64,000 bases of DNA, taken from assembly GCA_037447655.1 (NCBI GenBank), contig JBBHKE010000303.1, positions 417,168-481,167 of the forward strand, read 5' to 3'. This DNA is from Zygnema cylindricum. Taxonomy: Eukaryota; Streptophyta; Zygnematophyceae; Zygnematales; Zygnemataceae. The notes beneath the pieces are model-generated. The model did not search any database. It saw only the letters and a program-made list of their open reading frames with translations, and was not told the DNA's origin. Positions 11,701-24,600 of the stretch are shown piece by piece; the first letter of the stretch is position 1, and the number at the start of each line of letters is the position of its first letter. The translations under genes were made by a program, and so were the position numbers.

Positions 11701-12393
11701 CGGGTCCCCATGTAATCTTCAGTCAGCAAACATACTTTTTTATTATAGCTAAGATTCTTCACGATTTTAAGTGTCTTAATGCTTAAAAACGAAATAGTTA
11801 CTTAAGTCTATGACCATTGTATAAGTCGACAATGCCTATGATGGTTGTCAACATCTACTATTTGTGTCAGGGGACCTTGTTTTTTGAAACTGCTTGTGAC
11901 GTCGTAGGACTTTGCGTGACATTGTAGAAGTACAACCTTCCAACCCTGTGTCGTTCATGGTTGAGGAAGGTGCCTTTGCCTTTGCTCCTCTTATCTGGTC
12001 GCGATGAAAGGAGATTGAATTCCATATACCCCTACAAAAAAAAATTCGGAAGGATACAAACGGACAAAAAAAAAAAATCATGTAATTCTCCTCTTTGAAA
12101 AAATTCCTTTAAAACGTGCGAAGTTGTTTTTCTATTTGTGGAGCGGTGATACTTTACTTTAGAACATATCTCCAACGTGTTTAAATGTAAAGTTTGAAAA
12201 TGACGTGGGCTGATGTGGCCATGTGTCAAAAAACACGAAAGACAACCGATAGTACACTAAGTTTGAACATGACAGAAATTGTATTAAAGGATATTTCGCT
12301 TTCTTTGTTTAACTATAAATTTGCTAGTATGGCGTTAGGTTGTTGAGGAAAAAGAAAAAAAAACCCTTACTTTGGAACATGGGGATACACCCA
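11701..12393. mobile_element. Family 1 TIR element, degenerate copy
   Basis: Left end GGGTCCCCATGTAATC, body with the family order (GCCTATGATGGTTGTC, GAAAAAATTCC, AACATATCTCCAACGTG), right end ACCCTTACTTTGG then CATGGGGATACACCC. Target duplication eroded. Confidence 0.7.
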
Positions 12394-13650
12394 AATGTAA
12401 CTCTACCGATGGAGTGCGTTTCATATTGTATATTTCAAACGTTTTGTAAGGACAATGTGATACGAAAATCGATGCAGTGTCCTCAAAATTTAACCACGTC
12501 AACAATAACACGACGGTTGCTTTATATGTTGATAACGCATGGTTTGCGAGCTATCTTATATTTTTAGTGTTTGTGCCAAATGCCTTTAATACAATTCGAC
12601 GTAATGGTATATTTAGGGAGCTTGGGCAAGTATCGTCGCCACGATCATCAGCAAGCCAAATCTTCTCGTTTGTTTGAGCCTTTCATTGTAGACCAAGATC
12701 CCTCGCCTTTCCCATTGCAAGCAAACTAGGCAATGGTGTCACCTTAGAATGCACGATTGGCACCAATCAAGTGAATATGTAAAGGACACGTTTTTTTGTT
12801 ATAGTACACTTTTGATATTCAACGACATCAGCAACAACTTTCTCTGTTGGATTATTCCCTTGTATCGAGAATGACGTGCATATTGTGGGCATGTTAATCA
12901 AATACTCTATGTGACTTTGAACTACTTTCAATCTCTTTATCAAGCAATATTTCAAAGATCAAAATCATCACCAAGCCGTCTCTATGTCTGGAATAGTGTC
13001 CTCCGGATTTGTCGAAACATATTTCTCCTTTACAATTTTTCATATTGCTTCCTTAGAGGAGGGCGTTAAAGCTTCGGGTAATCCCTTGGAAGTCGTTTCC
13101 GTCTTAAACGAAGTAATTTGTGAAATAGTGTTGGAAGACTCGTGTCATCAAGACCTGTCCGACCATCAAGTGGTATTTGCAATCCTATCAAGGTGACTTG
13201 TTCAACATCCACTCCATCCCACGCATATTCACCCATTACCTACTTCATTTCTATCTTGTTTTCAAGACTTTGATGATTTTCTTTCTACATTGTCGCACCA
13301 CCTAAATGGACATGCAATTGCTGATTGGAGGAAATGACTTTTTGGTCGTGAACAACCTAGTCTCCAAGTTTTGAATTGCTTCTAGTCTTAATTTTCGTGG
13401 CCACAATTGAGCCACTAGTAAATCTAGGTGAACAAGGCTTTATTACGAAAGCAATATGGGATGTTTAGGTCGTTAGGTTTTGGTGGCTCCCACCCCAACC
13501 TCTGGCTTGCTCGCTGATCTAATCCAAATTGCAGTCCAATTCGTCCTTAATGTGTAGTACTCTTCTCTTAGCTCGTGCACTCTCGCACTTCCGCTGATCG
13601 AAGCATAAAGTCAAGTTTGCACCTTTCTACAGTGTTGTCGCCAATAACTT
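12394..13650. other. Stretch without a supportable gene
   Basis: Short open frames on both strands (for example 12,984-13,196 plus) show no known domain or splice pattern. Probably old repeat DNA adjoining the inverted repeat that starts near 13,651. Confidence 0.35.
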
Positions 13651-15480
13651 GTAAGTGCAGCCACGCGTATCGGAGCAACTAGTCGTCGTTCAATGTGAAA
13701 TCCCGTAGAGGTCTCAACTTTTAAGCAGTCCTCCACTTGCTTACTTTCTTATTTTGGTTGAGGCTATTGCGTGGTTACTAGCAACACAATTTTTTTTTCG
13801 GCACCTTGTTTCACACTTAAATAATTTGCATGTTTTTTGCTCATACACTTATGTTTGCCTTATGCATCATTTTCCCATTACTTACATTGTGCTTCCAAGC
13901 AACATATTGATGGCAATGTGGGCCATCTAAGATTAGTTACTCACGTGGAGGGGAACGGATTGTAGCAAAAGATTTAATGTGGGGTGCAATCAGGGTTGTT
14001 GGAGTCAAAGTGAGGCACACGTAAGGAGGTTTGTCATATACTTTGCGCGTTTGACCTCATTCGAGAGTTCTTTAATGCACTCGGCTTGACTTGGTTTTTC
14101 TTCATAACGTCAGAGGGAGCATCCGTGACAAGTCACATGTTTTTTCTCGTTTGGCTTTCCATTTGGATGTGGGGATCGGAGACCAAGCCACTTCTAAAAT
14201 ATGAGATTACTCTCACCAACACCATACAAACTAATTTGTTCTTTTTGCAGTGGAGTTTTTTGTATCTTAGGCAAGTGGACTCTTGTTACCATTATGCTCG
14301 TATAATTTTTGAATCCAAGTTACAAATGAGCCTTTCGTGGATCCAATTGGTTGATTTCTACTTTCAACTTGTATCGTTTGTTCTTCAACAAGCTCAAGCC
14401 ACGACCATTTTTTTGCGAAGTATGGTGGTAGATGACAAGAGAAACGTTCGAGGTTTTGCTCCAAAAGATATTGTCCACATTGACGACCTTTGTGATTGTC
14501 GATCTTATTTTAATATAGTACTGATAATTTCATATGGCGTTCGTTACTTTTCATTGTGAATAGTGGGTCAAGTTTGTTGGTTTCTACAAAAATTACTATA
14601 GTGCACGCAAATGATTCAATTGCAACAATCATAGTGGGGAACTTACAGGATGCTAGGCCACAGGTAGTTGGACGGATAAAAGGTCGATTTCACGTTGTAG
14701 AGAAGAAAGTGCGATATGGCTTTTTGTGGGTATGGAGGATACGAGGGCGACATCATTTTTAGTTGTAAAAATTGTCAAGGAGTTGTGGGATGTTGGAGAG
14801 TAAGGTGCAAAAAAATGCAGGTCGGAGGCCATGGTAAAAATCTAGTGTTGTGTATCGATAGGCTCTTACCAATAACTGATATGTATTTTTTTTAACCTAC
14901 CGATAATCGGTATATTGGTTGAATATACTGGTAAGGGAATTATCGCGATAAACTACCAATATATTGCGATAGACTATTGATAATTATCACGGTCACTTTG
15001 TACCGTGGTATGGAATGGACTGTGAAACAATTTCAACCCCCCCTTTTATTGTGATAACTCTTGATGTACTTTTTTTTGTACTGCAATTTCGTGCAGTGCC
15101 CCTCAAACTGATATATTGGCGATAATTTTTGTTGTTTCGGGAGAGATATATCGGGACCTGTCACTGTTCGATAATTGGTAATATTGGTTAACGAATGTAT
15201 CGCGATATAAACTTACCCAATACACAACACTACAAAAATCATTAAACTAACAACGCCTCCCTCTTCGTTATCAAATGACACTAGTATTAAAAATAATTGG
15301 GCGAGGCACTTTGGAAGCAACCACTGGTAAAGAGGGCTCTCAATCTGTCAAAATGGTCGATAGATTCTCACTTAGGAATTAGAAGGGATCTGCACCTTTT
15401 ATAAGAGATCTAATCCTTCTCCACTTTTTGTGTTGGTATCCTCAAAGTAGAATAGTGGGGCTCAGTCAAGGATATTGGGT
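13651..15480. repeat. Left arm of a 4.4-kb inverted repeat
   Basis: Reads as the reverse complement of 16,210-18,036. Matching landmarks: GCAACATATTGATGGCAATG near 13,893 against CATTGCCATCAATATGTTGC near 17,787; GTGGGGTGCAATC near 13,979 against GATTGCACCCCACATTAAATC near 17,713; GGCACTTTGGAAGCAACCA near 15,306. The minus strand of this arm has a protein-like frame (14,267-14,464, containing SWLELVEEQTIQVESRNQP) matched by a broken plus-strand frame at 17,270-17,390 in the other arm, so the duplicated unit once held coding sequence of unknown family. Arms have diverged with many indels. Confidence 0.8.
14843..15232. mobile_element. CGATA-rich TA-flanked miniature element
   Basis: About 390 bp bounded by TAGTGTTGTGTATCG and TACACAACACTA, fitting TIR GTGTTGTGTA with a TA duplication. 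The interior is packed with short palindromes of the CGATA/TATCG type. The inverse copy lies at about 16,459-16,868 in the other arm, so it inserted before the inverted duplication. Related fragments are at 22.3, 22.85 and 28.05 kb. Confidence 0.65.
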
Positions 15481-16209
15481 CAAAGATAGCGCGATAACTG
15501 CTTGGCAGTTATGGGAAGGACTTGTAGTTTTGGGGTTAGTGAATAGGAAAATGAAAAGGGGCGTAGGGGTTAACATCAACCAATTAGGGAAGACAAAAGC
15601 TAATGGAGGTGATTTGAGAAGCTACTTCATTAAAACTAGTAAAAATAGTAAAAACATTTTGTGAGAGAAAAACATGTTTGAACTTCAGCCTAAACTCATT
15701 TTGGGCTCTTACAATGACACATTTCCACGGGTGAACCATTGTAAGATCAAGAAATCTTATGATTATATGCCGCTACTTTTTGGATGAGATAGAGGAGACC
15801 TGATCCCTTAAAGCCAGAACAAGAATTAGATCATATAGAAGAGTGGGTGTTTGCCTCGTTGGGGGGAGGACGCCAAAAGGGATATAAATCTCCAGAAATG
15901 AAGGTTGAGAAAAGTAGCACTTCCTTGGTTTTGTCTCCGGAAGTTGTTACAAGTAACTAAACACATCTCTTATTCGTACACATGAAAATGGCCTTCTTTT
16001 TTCTGACAAATGATTCCTTTTGGACACCCTTCCTCAACCTTTTCCCTCATCAACGGGACAAGGGAAGCTTGATTCACTAAAAGACCACAGTCACCTCAGA
16101 AGGTTATTTTCTCCGATAGTTCTTCTAAGGATATAAACCTGATGATTTTTTTGCAAACATCACTTCACAAACATTTGTAACTGGAAAATATTATACAAAC
16201 AATATATTT
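15481..16209. other. Spacer between the inverted-repeat arms
   Basis: Single-copy in this window. Contains short open frames (such as 15,428-15,664 plus) without recognisable domains. No gene supported. Confidence 0.45.
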
Positions 16210-18036
16210 TTTTCTGACCTCGATTGACCCCCCCCCTTTTCTACTTTGGAATGTCAACAAAGAAAGTGGATAAGGATGGGAACTTTAGTAGAAGGAGCAG
16301 GTCCCTTGTAATACCTAAATGATAATTTATCGCCAATTCTGACGGATCGGGAGCCCCCTTTACTAATGGTTGCTTCCAAAGTGCCCCACGCAATTCTTTT
16401 AATATTAGTGTCGTTTGATACGTAAGAGGGAGGTGTTGCTAGTTTAATGATTTTTGTAGTGTCGTGTATCGTGTAATTTCATATCGCGATTGATTGATTA
16501 CCAATTTTATCAGTTATCAAACAGTGTGGGGTCTCGATATATCTCTTTAGAACCAAAAAGAAAAATTCGCCGATATATCGGTGTGAGGGGGGTTGTCCCA
16601 ACCAGAGGGAACTGAGGTAAGGAAGCAGAGCACAAAATGAAGAGTTATCGCAATAGGGAGGGGTTTGATTTTTCTATCAAAATCCATTCCGTAAAACAGT
16701 TCAAAGTTATCGTGATAATTATAAGCCCGATAATTATCAGTAATCAGTTGCAATATATCGATTACGTGTCGCGATAATTCCCAATGTATTGAACCAATAT
16801 ACCGATTATCGGTAGGTCAAAATAAAGTTCATATCTGTTATAGGCAAGTGGCGGCCGATAGACACCGCAAGATTTATATCATGGCCTCTAACCTACTTTT
16901 TTATGCATCGTACTCTCTAACATTCTACTTTTTGGTTGTTACCACCACCTCTGATGTTGCCCTCGGATCTTGCGTACCCAAAAATGGCCATGTCTCCTCC
17001 TCTACAACTGGAAACCGATCTTTTATCCGTCCAACTACCTCTGGCCTGACATCCTCTAAGTTCCCCCTATGGTTGTTGCCGACGAGTCTAGTGATTGCAC
17101 GATAGTAATTTGCGAAGGAACCACCGAACTTGAGCCACTACTCACACCAAAAATTAACTAACGACATATGAGCTACTCCGCACTATATTAAGATAAGGAC
17201 CACAAAAGTCGTCGATGTGGACTAGATCCTTTTGAAGGAAAGTGTCGAAGGTTCCGCTTGATATCTGCCGCCATGTTCGCAAAAAGGGGATTGTGGCTTG
17301 AGCTTGTTGAAGGGCAAACGATACAAGTTGAAGGTAGAAAGCAACCGAAAGGATCCACGGAGGGCTCCTTTGTAACTAGGATATAAATTTTTTACAAGCA
17401 TATTCGCAATAGGAGTCCACAGATCGAAAAATACTAACCCCAAAAAAACAAACTTTGTATGGTTTCGGTGAGAGTAATCTCATATTTTAGAAGTGGCTTC
17501 GCCTCGGGCCTCTACGTCTATTTGCAAAGCGACACGAGAAAAACCATGTGTGCGATTCCAATGTGTGAGGACTCATCACGATTGCTCTCTCTAGCGTTGT
17601 GAAGGAAAACCAAAACGACCCATGTGCTTCAAAGACCTCTCAAATGATGTCAGGGGATTGAATTTTATGACAAACCTCTCCTTACATGTGCCCAATTTGA
17701 CTCCAACAACCCCGATTGCACCCCACATTAAATCTTGTGCTACAATCCGTTCCCCTCCACGTCAGTAACTAATCTTAGACGGACCACATTGCCATCAATA
17801 TGTTGCTTCGAGACACAACATAAGTAATGGAAAAGTGACGCATGAGGAAAAGAACATGCTACTTATTCAAGTGTGAAACAGGGTGCCACAAAAGTTGGTG
17901 TGGCTAGTAACCACGCACTAGCCTCGACCAAAGAAAGAAAGTAAGCATGTGGAAGACTGCTCAAAAAGTAGGTGTCTACAGGATTTCAACATTTAACGGC
18001 TACTAGTTGCTCCAATACGCGAGGTTGCACTTAAAA
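16210..18036. repeat. Right arm of the 4.4-kb inverted repeat
   Basis: Inverse of 13,651-15,480. Outer end near 18,036 (GTTGCTCCAATACGCGAGG against CGCGTATCGGAGCAAC near 13,660). Contains the second copy of the CGATA-rich element at about 16,459-16,868 and a frameshifted protein-like segment at 17,230-17,390 (LWLELVEGQTIQVEGRKQP). Confidence 0.8.
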
Positions 18037-18262
18037 ATTAAATGAAAAGATCTCATACCCAATCTTACAAAAATACTTAGAAATACCGCTTTTTCTCTTC
18101 TTCTTTTTTGGCGATTTCTCGGAAACATATACAGGAGAAGGTTACATCAAAAACTTTTCTAAAAAACCCAAAAAGTTCCAAATGTTCTTCACCGTGCAAA
18201 ATCACAAACTTGTTCTTTTTTCTTTCTGAAACTTTCTATTTTTATTTTCTAAGATTTTCAAA

Positions 18263-21200
18263 TTAAACTTTTCCGATAATCCTTCTTCTATATTCTCGAT
18301 CTTCGGTAGTTAAAGGTCCACTTTTCGAATAATAAAATTTTTGATATCCCGGAGGTTCACCCGTGACGGAAACGGAAACTGTTTGCATAGAAAGTGGAGA
18401 TCCTGAAATTCTTCGAGTATTGGTTGGTGTTTCCTGATCCCCCCCCCCAAAAAAAAAAAAAAACCCAAAGTTAGTAAAGTAACTACTTAATTGATTTCTT
18501 CTATTTCCTGAAACTTTTGACTTTTACGCAAAAAACAAAACCCTTTTTTTATGAATGGATGGCCTATGGATAAAACGGGTAAATTTTCGGTAAAAAGTGG
18601 GTGAAATTTTCTGAAAACGGGTGAAATGAGAAGGGGAAAAAAAAACAAAACAAAAAAAGACATAGAAAAGAGACAAAAACAATCCTGGTTTTTTCTCATT
18701 AGCGACCTTTCCTCCCCCCCCCCTTTTTTTCAGAAGCACCGTTTCTTCATAACTCACCTTTTCACAAATATTTTCGTTGACATTTCCACCAACATCTCTC
18801 CTGTCAATGCTGATGTCATCTATTCTGTCCTTATTCTTATGATCATCTCCTTCCTCCTCTCCTCCCTCCTCTCCTTCCACCCCCTTTCTTGCACTCTCTA
18901 GGAACCTCCCTATCCCCACTTCCACAACATCTCTCCCCTCAAACCCTCTTCTCTCCTCTCTCTCTTCCCGCCTTCTTTCTACCACCTCACGAAGTCCACT
19001 CTCCACACCCTCTCCCCCTCCCTCTCCCCCTCCCCCTCCCTCCCCCTCCCCCACTCCCTCTCCCTCTCCCTCCCCCACTCCCTCTCCCTCTCCTCTCCAC
19101 TCCCTCTCTCCCCTCCCCTCCCTCCCTCCCCACTCTCTCCCTCTCCCTCTCCCACTCTCTCTCCCACTCTCTCTCCCTCTCTCACTCCCTTGCGCTCGCC
19201 CCCCTCCTCTCTCTTCTTCTTCTCAGCAGCCATGGCTTCCATCGCTTCGTATTCTCTCTCCTCCTCCTCCTTTACCACAAAAAACATACGATGAAAAAAA
19301 TTATAAAATGAAAAAAAAAAAAAAGAGAAGATAGATAACAGAATAAAGAACAGAAGTGATCGAAAAAAATTAAACAGGTAAATAATACAAGCGAAAAAAT
19401 GGTTTCCCTAAAACATGCATCGAAAATTTAAACGATGAAAAAATTTGATAAAGAAAAGCATATGATATATTAAAAAATACTAATAAAATATGTAAACTAA
19501 TATAATATTGATAAATTCTAAAAGAGAGTCAAAAAGTACAGCTTTTGGGTTCATAAATAATGCTAAAACTATGACTCTTGGAAATAAAAATAACGAGAAG
19601 CAAAAGAAAAAAAGAGAGGAACCATTAAAATCGATAAAATCATAATTCACAAATTCCCAAACAGTTTCAAATTCTTTTTCCTACTAATTTGTACAAATCA
19701 ATTATTTACCAATTTCCCGTTGTCCTTTTGAGTTTTGTACCAAACTGTATTGAAATAGCACTAAAATTCCTTCTTACTAACCTTCAAAACACCGTTTTTT
19801 CTCCCAATTATTAAACTAATCGACTTTTCTCAGTTAACACAATTACCGGGCTTTACTTTAAAGTTTAAACCGACAACAAAGATATAATTTTCAGCGAATT
19901 TTTTGTCGGTTTTCTAAAACGGAATATAATACAAAAACCATGCATTAAAACCCGCGGGAAAAACTCTCATTCCTACACCAAAATTAGTGTAGATACTACC
20001 TCCATCATGTGCTCTCGACCATAACAAACCCCTAAAAAAACCCTAAAAGTCCATCACCACACCACAACTAGTGTGGATCAGTACCATCATTCTGTAATCC
20101 CTGTCTTAAGAAACCCTAGCGAAATCCAAAACCAAAACACGGTTTCCCTCCCACTCTCCCTCGCCGCTCTCCCTCCCCTCCTCTTCCCAACCGGAATTAG
20201 TGTGAACCTTTCCGTACCATCATTCTCCTCTGGTCGAGGAACCAGTCCGGGAGGGAAGGAGGGAGAGTGACGAGGTCTTCGTCGAAAAGTTCGATGAATT
20301 GCTCGTTCACGTATCGGGCCTTGCTGCCGGCATATCGGCGGTACTGGGAGGGAGAGAGAGAGAGAGAGAGAGAGAGACTTAGTCTTGGCCATGCCCATAA
20401 ACCTTTCAATGCTTTTTCCCGTTTATGATTAACCTCGTTGAAAGCTTGAAAGTTCATCGATAATTAGCTAGGGAAGAAGAGACAGGAAGGGAGAGGGAGG
20501 GCTAGGACAAAAGGAGAGAGAGAGAAGACCAGTCGAAAGATAAGCTTGCAGGCAGATGATAAGAATAGTCAGTTTGAGTCTAACTTTTTAAACTGTAATA
20601 AGTATTTTGAACTGGAATGTGTGTTTTGTAAAGGTGAAAAGTATTTTCGGTAAGTATATTTAAACGACAATAAATAAATCAAATTGATAATAAGAATTTT
20701 TATAATTAAACCTATTTTAAAAGAGCGATACGTATTTTTGAAGCAGGTAATATTATAACTAAATGGTGTTATTAAAGATAATTTTCGACTTTTTTGGGTC
20801 AAAAAATTATTGAGTGATTAACTATAATAACAATAGGGCGGGTACACTGTGAACCACTAATAGTGTTAATAACACCACAAAATAGTGCTAATAACACCAC
20901 AAAATAGTGTTAATAATACTAATTGTTTTTATCTTAAGACTAATTTGTTAGGCGGTTCAAAATCAGTCACGACATTCGAAACCGGATAATAATTAGAAAC
21001 ACTAAAATAAACCCAAAACTTTTTTTTTTTTACTCTAATAGCGAATTCACGGTATACCCTTACGAAAAGAAAAACAATTAATGTTGATTGAATAAATATT
21101 GACACTATTTTTATTTTTGGGAGGTAAAAAAAAAGGGTACCAAATTAGTGTTATTAATGCGAATTAGTATAAACAGCAATTCCATGTGAATTAAGAAAAA

Positions 21201-21581
21201 AAGTAGGGGGAGAAAAAGAAGGACGGGAAGGGGGGAGGGAGAAGGGGAGAGGGAGTGGGGTTCCTGGGTGGTTTCCCATGGGAGTTTTGAAGGCCTTTTT
21301 AATAAGTCTTTTGGGCTTTTAAAAGCTAAAAAGATGCATTTTACAGTTATTTCCAATCACCTTTCTTTCATTTATTCCACTTCCTATTCGATCGTTGTCC
21401 TCTTTTATGTTGTTCCTTTTTTGTTGTTTTCTTTTTTATCGTTTCTTTTGTTGTTGTTTTTTCTTGTTTTGTGATTTCCCGAATGGTTTTAAAAGCTTAA
21501 AAATAAGTTTTTATTTTTTTGTTACCTCTTCAATTACGGATCCATTTTTGGATCAAACAGACAAGATCCGGATCGGATAAA

Positions 21582-21643
<62 letters not shown>

Positions 21644-24600
21644 GGGGGGAGGGGGGGGGAGGGGGGGGGAGAAGGAGGAAGAGGAAGGGAGATTGGAATA
21701 AGAAAGTGCAACACTGTTTTCTTCTTACAGCTGTCACGCTATACATTCTCAACCATTTAAATAAAAGTTTGTTTTCTCCCACTCCCTCTCCCTCTCTCCT
21801 CCCTCAAACTCCCTCTCTAAATATTTTCTTTTATCTTGCTATCCCTCCTTTCTCTCGATGCATTCTAGCTCCTGTCCCTTGTTTTCCATCACAGTTTTAG
21901 GGTTTAAGAATGCAACAAAAAGAAGTAAACCTATCAGAAATTTTCCAATTAAACGTTGAAAACAATTTGATTAAAAGAAAATTTTAAAACAATTTGACTT
22001 AAAAACACTTTTTAAAAACAAATTGGTGGAAAAAGCGTTTCGAAAAGAAAATGAAAAGAACGTTCGGGAACAAAAAATCATCGAAAAAATACATTTGGAA
22101 AAAAAAATGATCAAAAGCATATTTTTCTTCAAAAAAATGATCCCTGTCTTCTTAGATTGACCTAAAAAGCCCTCAACCGCCCAATACGGCAATAAAATGG
22201 GGACTTTCCCTTCAACAAATATTTTTTACACGAATTCTTACAACAAATATTTTGGTATTCAAATAAAGGTAAATCAAAAAACCACAAAAGTCGTGTTGGG
22301 TATCGCTAAATTCCTTTCGCGGTATTTCCGATAATCGATTTTATTGATTATCGAACAGCAAGAGGGGGCGATATATCACGTGCGGAAGAATAAATGGTTA
22401 TTGTCGTTATATTTCTACATATGGGATAGTATTATACTATACCCTCTAGAGAATACATTATTTATACTATAAAGTATGCACTGTCGTCGTGTATCACAAA
22501 CCAACATGACTTCGTAGCCCAAAGTCACAGTCACGAAAATTACGGTCACCCAAAAGTACAGCCACCAAAAGTAAAAGCACCAAAAGTAAAGTGACCAAAA
22601 GAACAGTCACCATAAGTACCGTCCCCGGAAGTACAGTCACCAGTCCTTACTCAGGAATATGCGGCACAAAGTGCAGTTGTTCCACGGTGATTTCACAGAG
22701 CCAATCTCGACTGTCCAATCGACCTTTTTTGGGTCGGATTTATTGTATGAGCATGAGTGAAAACAATAGAGATAGGTTTTTGTTTTTTTAAGAGCTTTTT
22801 CACGTACCTAAAAAAAGAAACGAACCTATGAGAGATGAACCTATTTTGACTTATCGATAATCAATATATTGAAATAAGAAATTATCGTGATAAATCGCCG
22901 ATACATTTGTCCCATATAGGGATAAATCAATATCGCAATGATACTTTAAAGGTTTTTAAGGTTTGATAGGTCTTTCACTTTTATGCACTCATTGTGTCAC
23001 AAATTGGGAGGAGAGAGAGAGAGAGAGGGAGAGAGAGAGAGAGAGACCACGCTTTGTGGCAATGTTCCGTGACTTAATGTGACTGAAATTCTGTGGTCAT
23101 CTTTGCTTCAAGTGGGAATTTCTGTTCTCATATTCGCATCAAGGACAATTGTGGTTAAATTGGCTTCAAGCGGGATTTGCACTTTGCTCCCACTGGCTAT
23201 GTCCCTTTACAATTTTGTGAAGGCAAAAAAAATAACGAGAAATTTGGTTCGATCCACACTATGACGGTAACCGCTAAAACCATAAAAACAAAACCCAAAA
23301 TGCCAAACAAAACTAAAGGGGGTAGAATAAACGCGTAAACAAAAAAAAAAAAAAATGTTCACTCACACCCACATAACCATAATTGGATGAGTTGCCAGGA
23401 GAAAAAGAAAAAAAAAACACAAAAAAGAAAAGAAAAGAAAAAAAAAACACAAAAAGAGAAGAAAAAAATATATATATGTTTTTCACTCACGCGCACATAA
23501 CCATAATGGGATGAGTGGCCCGATCGAGCACAAGTTCCAAAGCTTCCTTTATGAGCTCCTCACTGATAGGCTTCCACGTGGCATACGGTTTCCAGGCCTT
23601 CAGGCCCAGGTGGATCTGCCAGCTGGCAGCACCAAACCCTGGGTCAGCCACACATTCCAAACCATAATTGGCGAGGGGTGAAAGGAGATCTAGGAAATAA
23701 CAGGAAATAGATGAGGGAGGAAGGAGAAACCCGGGTCAACCACACATTCTGAACCATAACTGGCGTGGAGTGGTGAAAGGAGATCGAGGAGAAAATAGGG
23801 AATAGAATTAGAGGAAGGAGAACGGAAGAACGTGGGTCAGTCACACATTTTAAACCATAATTGGCATGGATCGCTGAAAGGACATCGAAAGGAAAACAGG
23901 GAACAGAGGAGGGAGGACGAAAAAACAAGGGCCGACTACACATCCTAAACCATAATTGGCACGGATCGATGAAATGAGAACCAAAACATTGGTAGGAGGA
24001 GATCGAGGAAAAAGAGGAAAAAGAGGAAATAGAGGAGAAAGGCGGAAAAGAGGCAAGTGGAACTTGCAATTGAGAAGCACATTAAAGATGAAATATCGGA
24101 TGGTTGGAGAATAGACATTGAAGAGTTGCCATCAAGCTTGGTTAGTTAAATAATAGCAGATAAAATATGTTAGATTAAAAACACTGATATTAGATGTTGG
24201 AAAAAAAACAGTGGGAATCAGATATTGGATGAATAGGGTTGGATATTAGAGGCATTGGATATTGGACATCAGAAATGAAAAAAAAAAAATATATATATAT
24301 ATACATATTTTTTTAAATTAAGACACGACATGCAACATTAGACATTTGGCATGTGAAAACTGAACATAAGACATTTGACATTCGACATTCGAAACTCGAC
24401 ATTCGGCAATTGACATTCGCATTTGGTGTTCGACATTGGACATTGGACATCCAACGTTCGACATTTGGCATTCGACATTCGGCATTAGATATTAGGCTTT
24501 AGACATTAAAGGAAAGGGCATGATGTTGGTTCGTTTCTATGAGATGATGGAGTTGGAGAGAATTCAACGACCTTTTCAACAATTTCAAAGTTTTATAAAG

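Noticed and set aside
14086-14559. 157-codon plus-strand frame
   Set aside because: The protein-like signal is on the opposite strand and shared with the other inverted-repeat arm; this frame is its shadow.
18979-19311. Long frames over the CCCTCT repeat (Pro/Leu-rich on plus, Gly/Glu-rich on minus)
   Set aside because: Open only because of the microsatellite; only the edges used as exons E5 and E6 have splice and frame support.
23644-24069. 141-codon minus-strand frame
   Set aside because: It is the translation of a four-unit 93-101 bp tandem repeat within intron 1 of the phosphatase-like gene.
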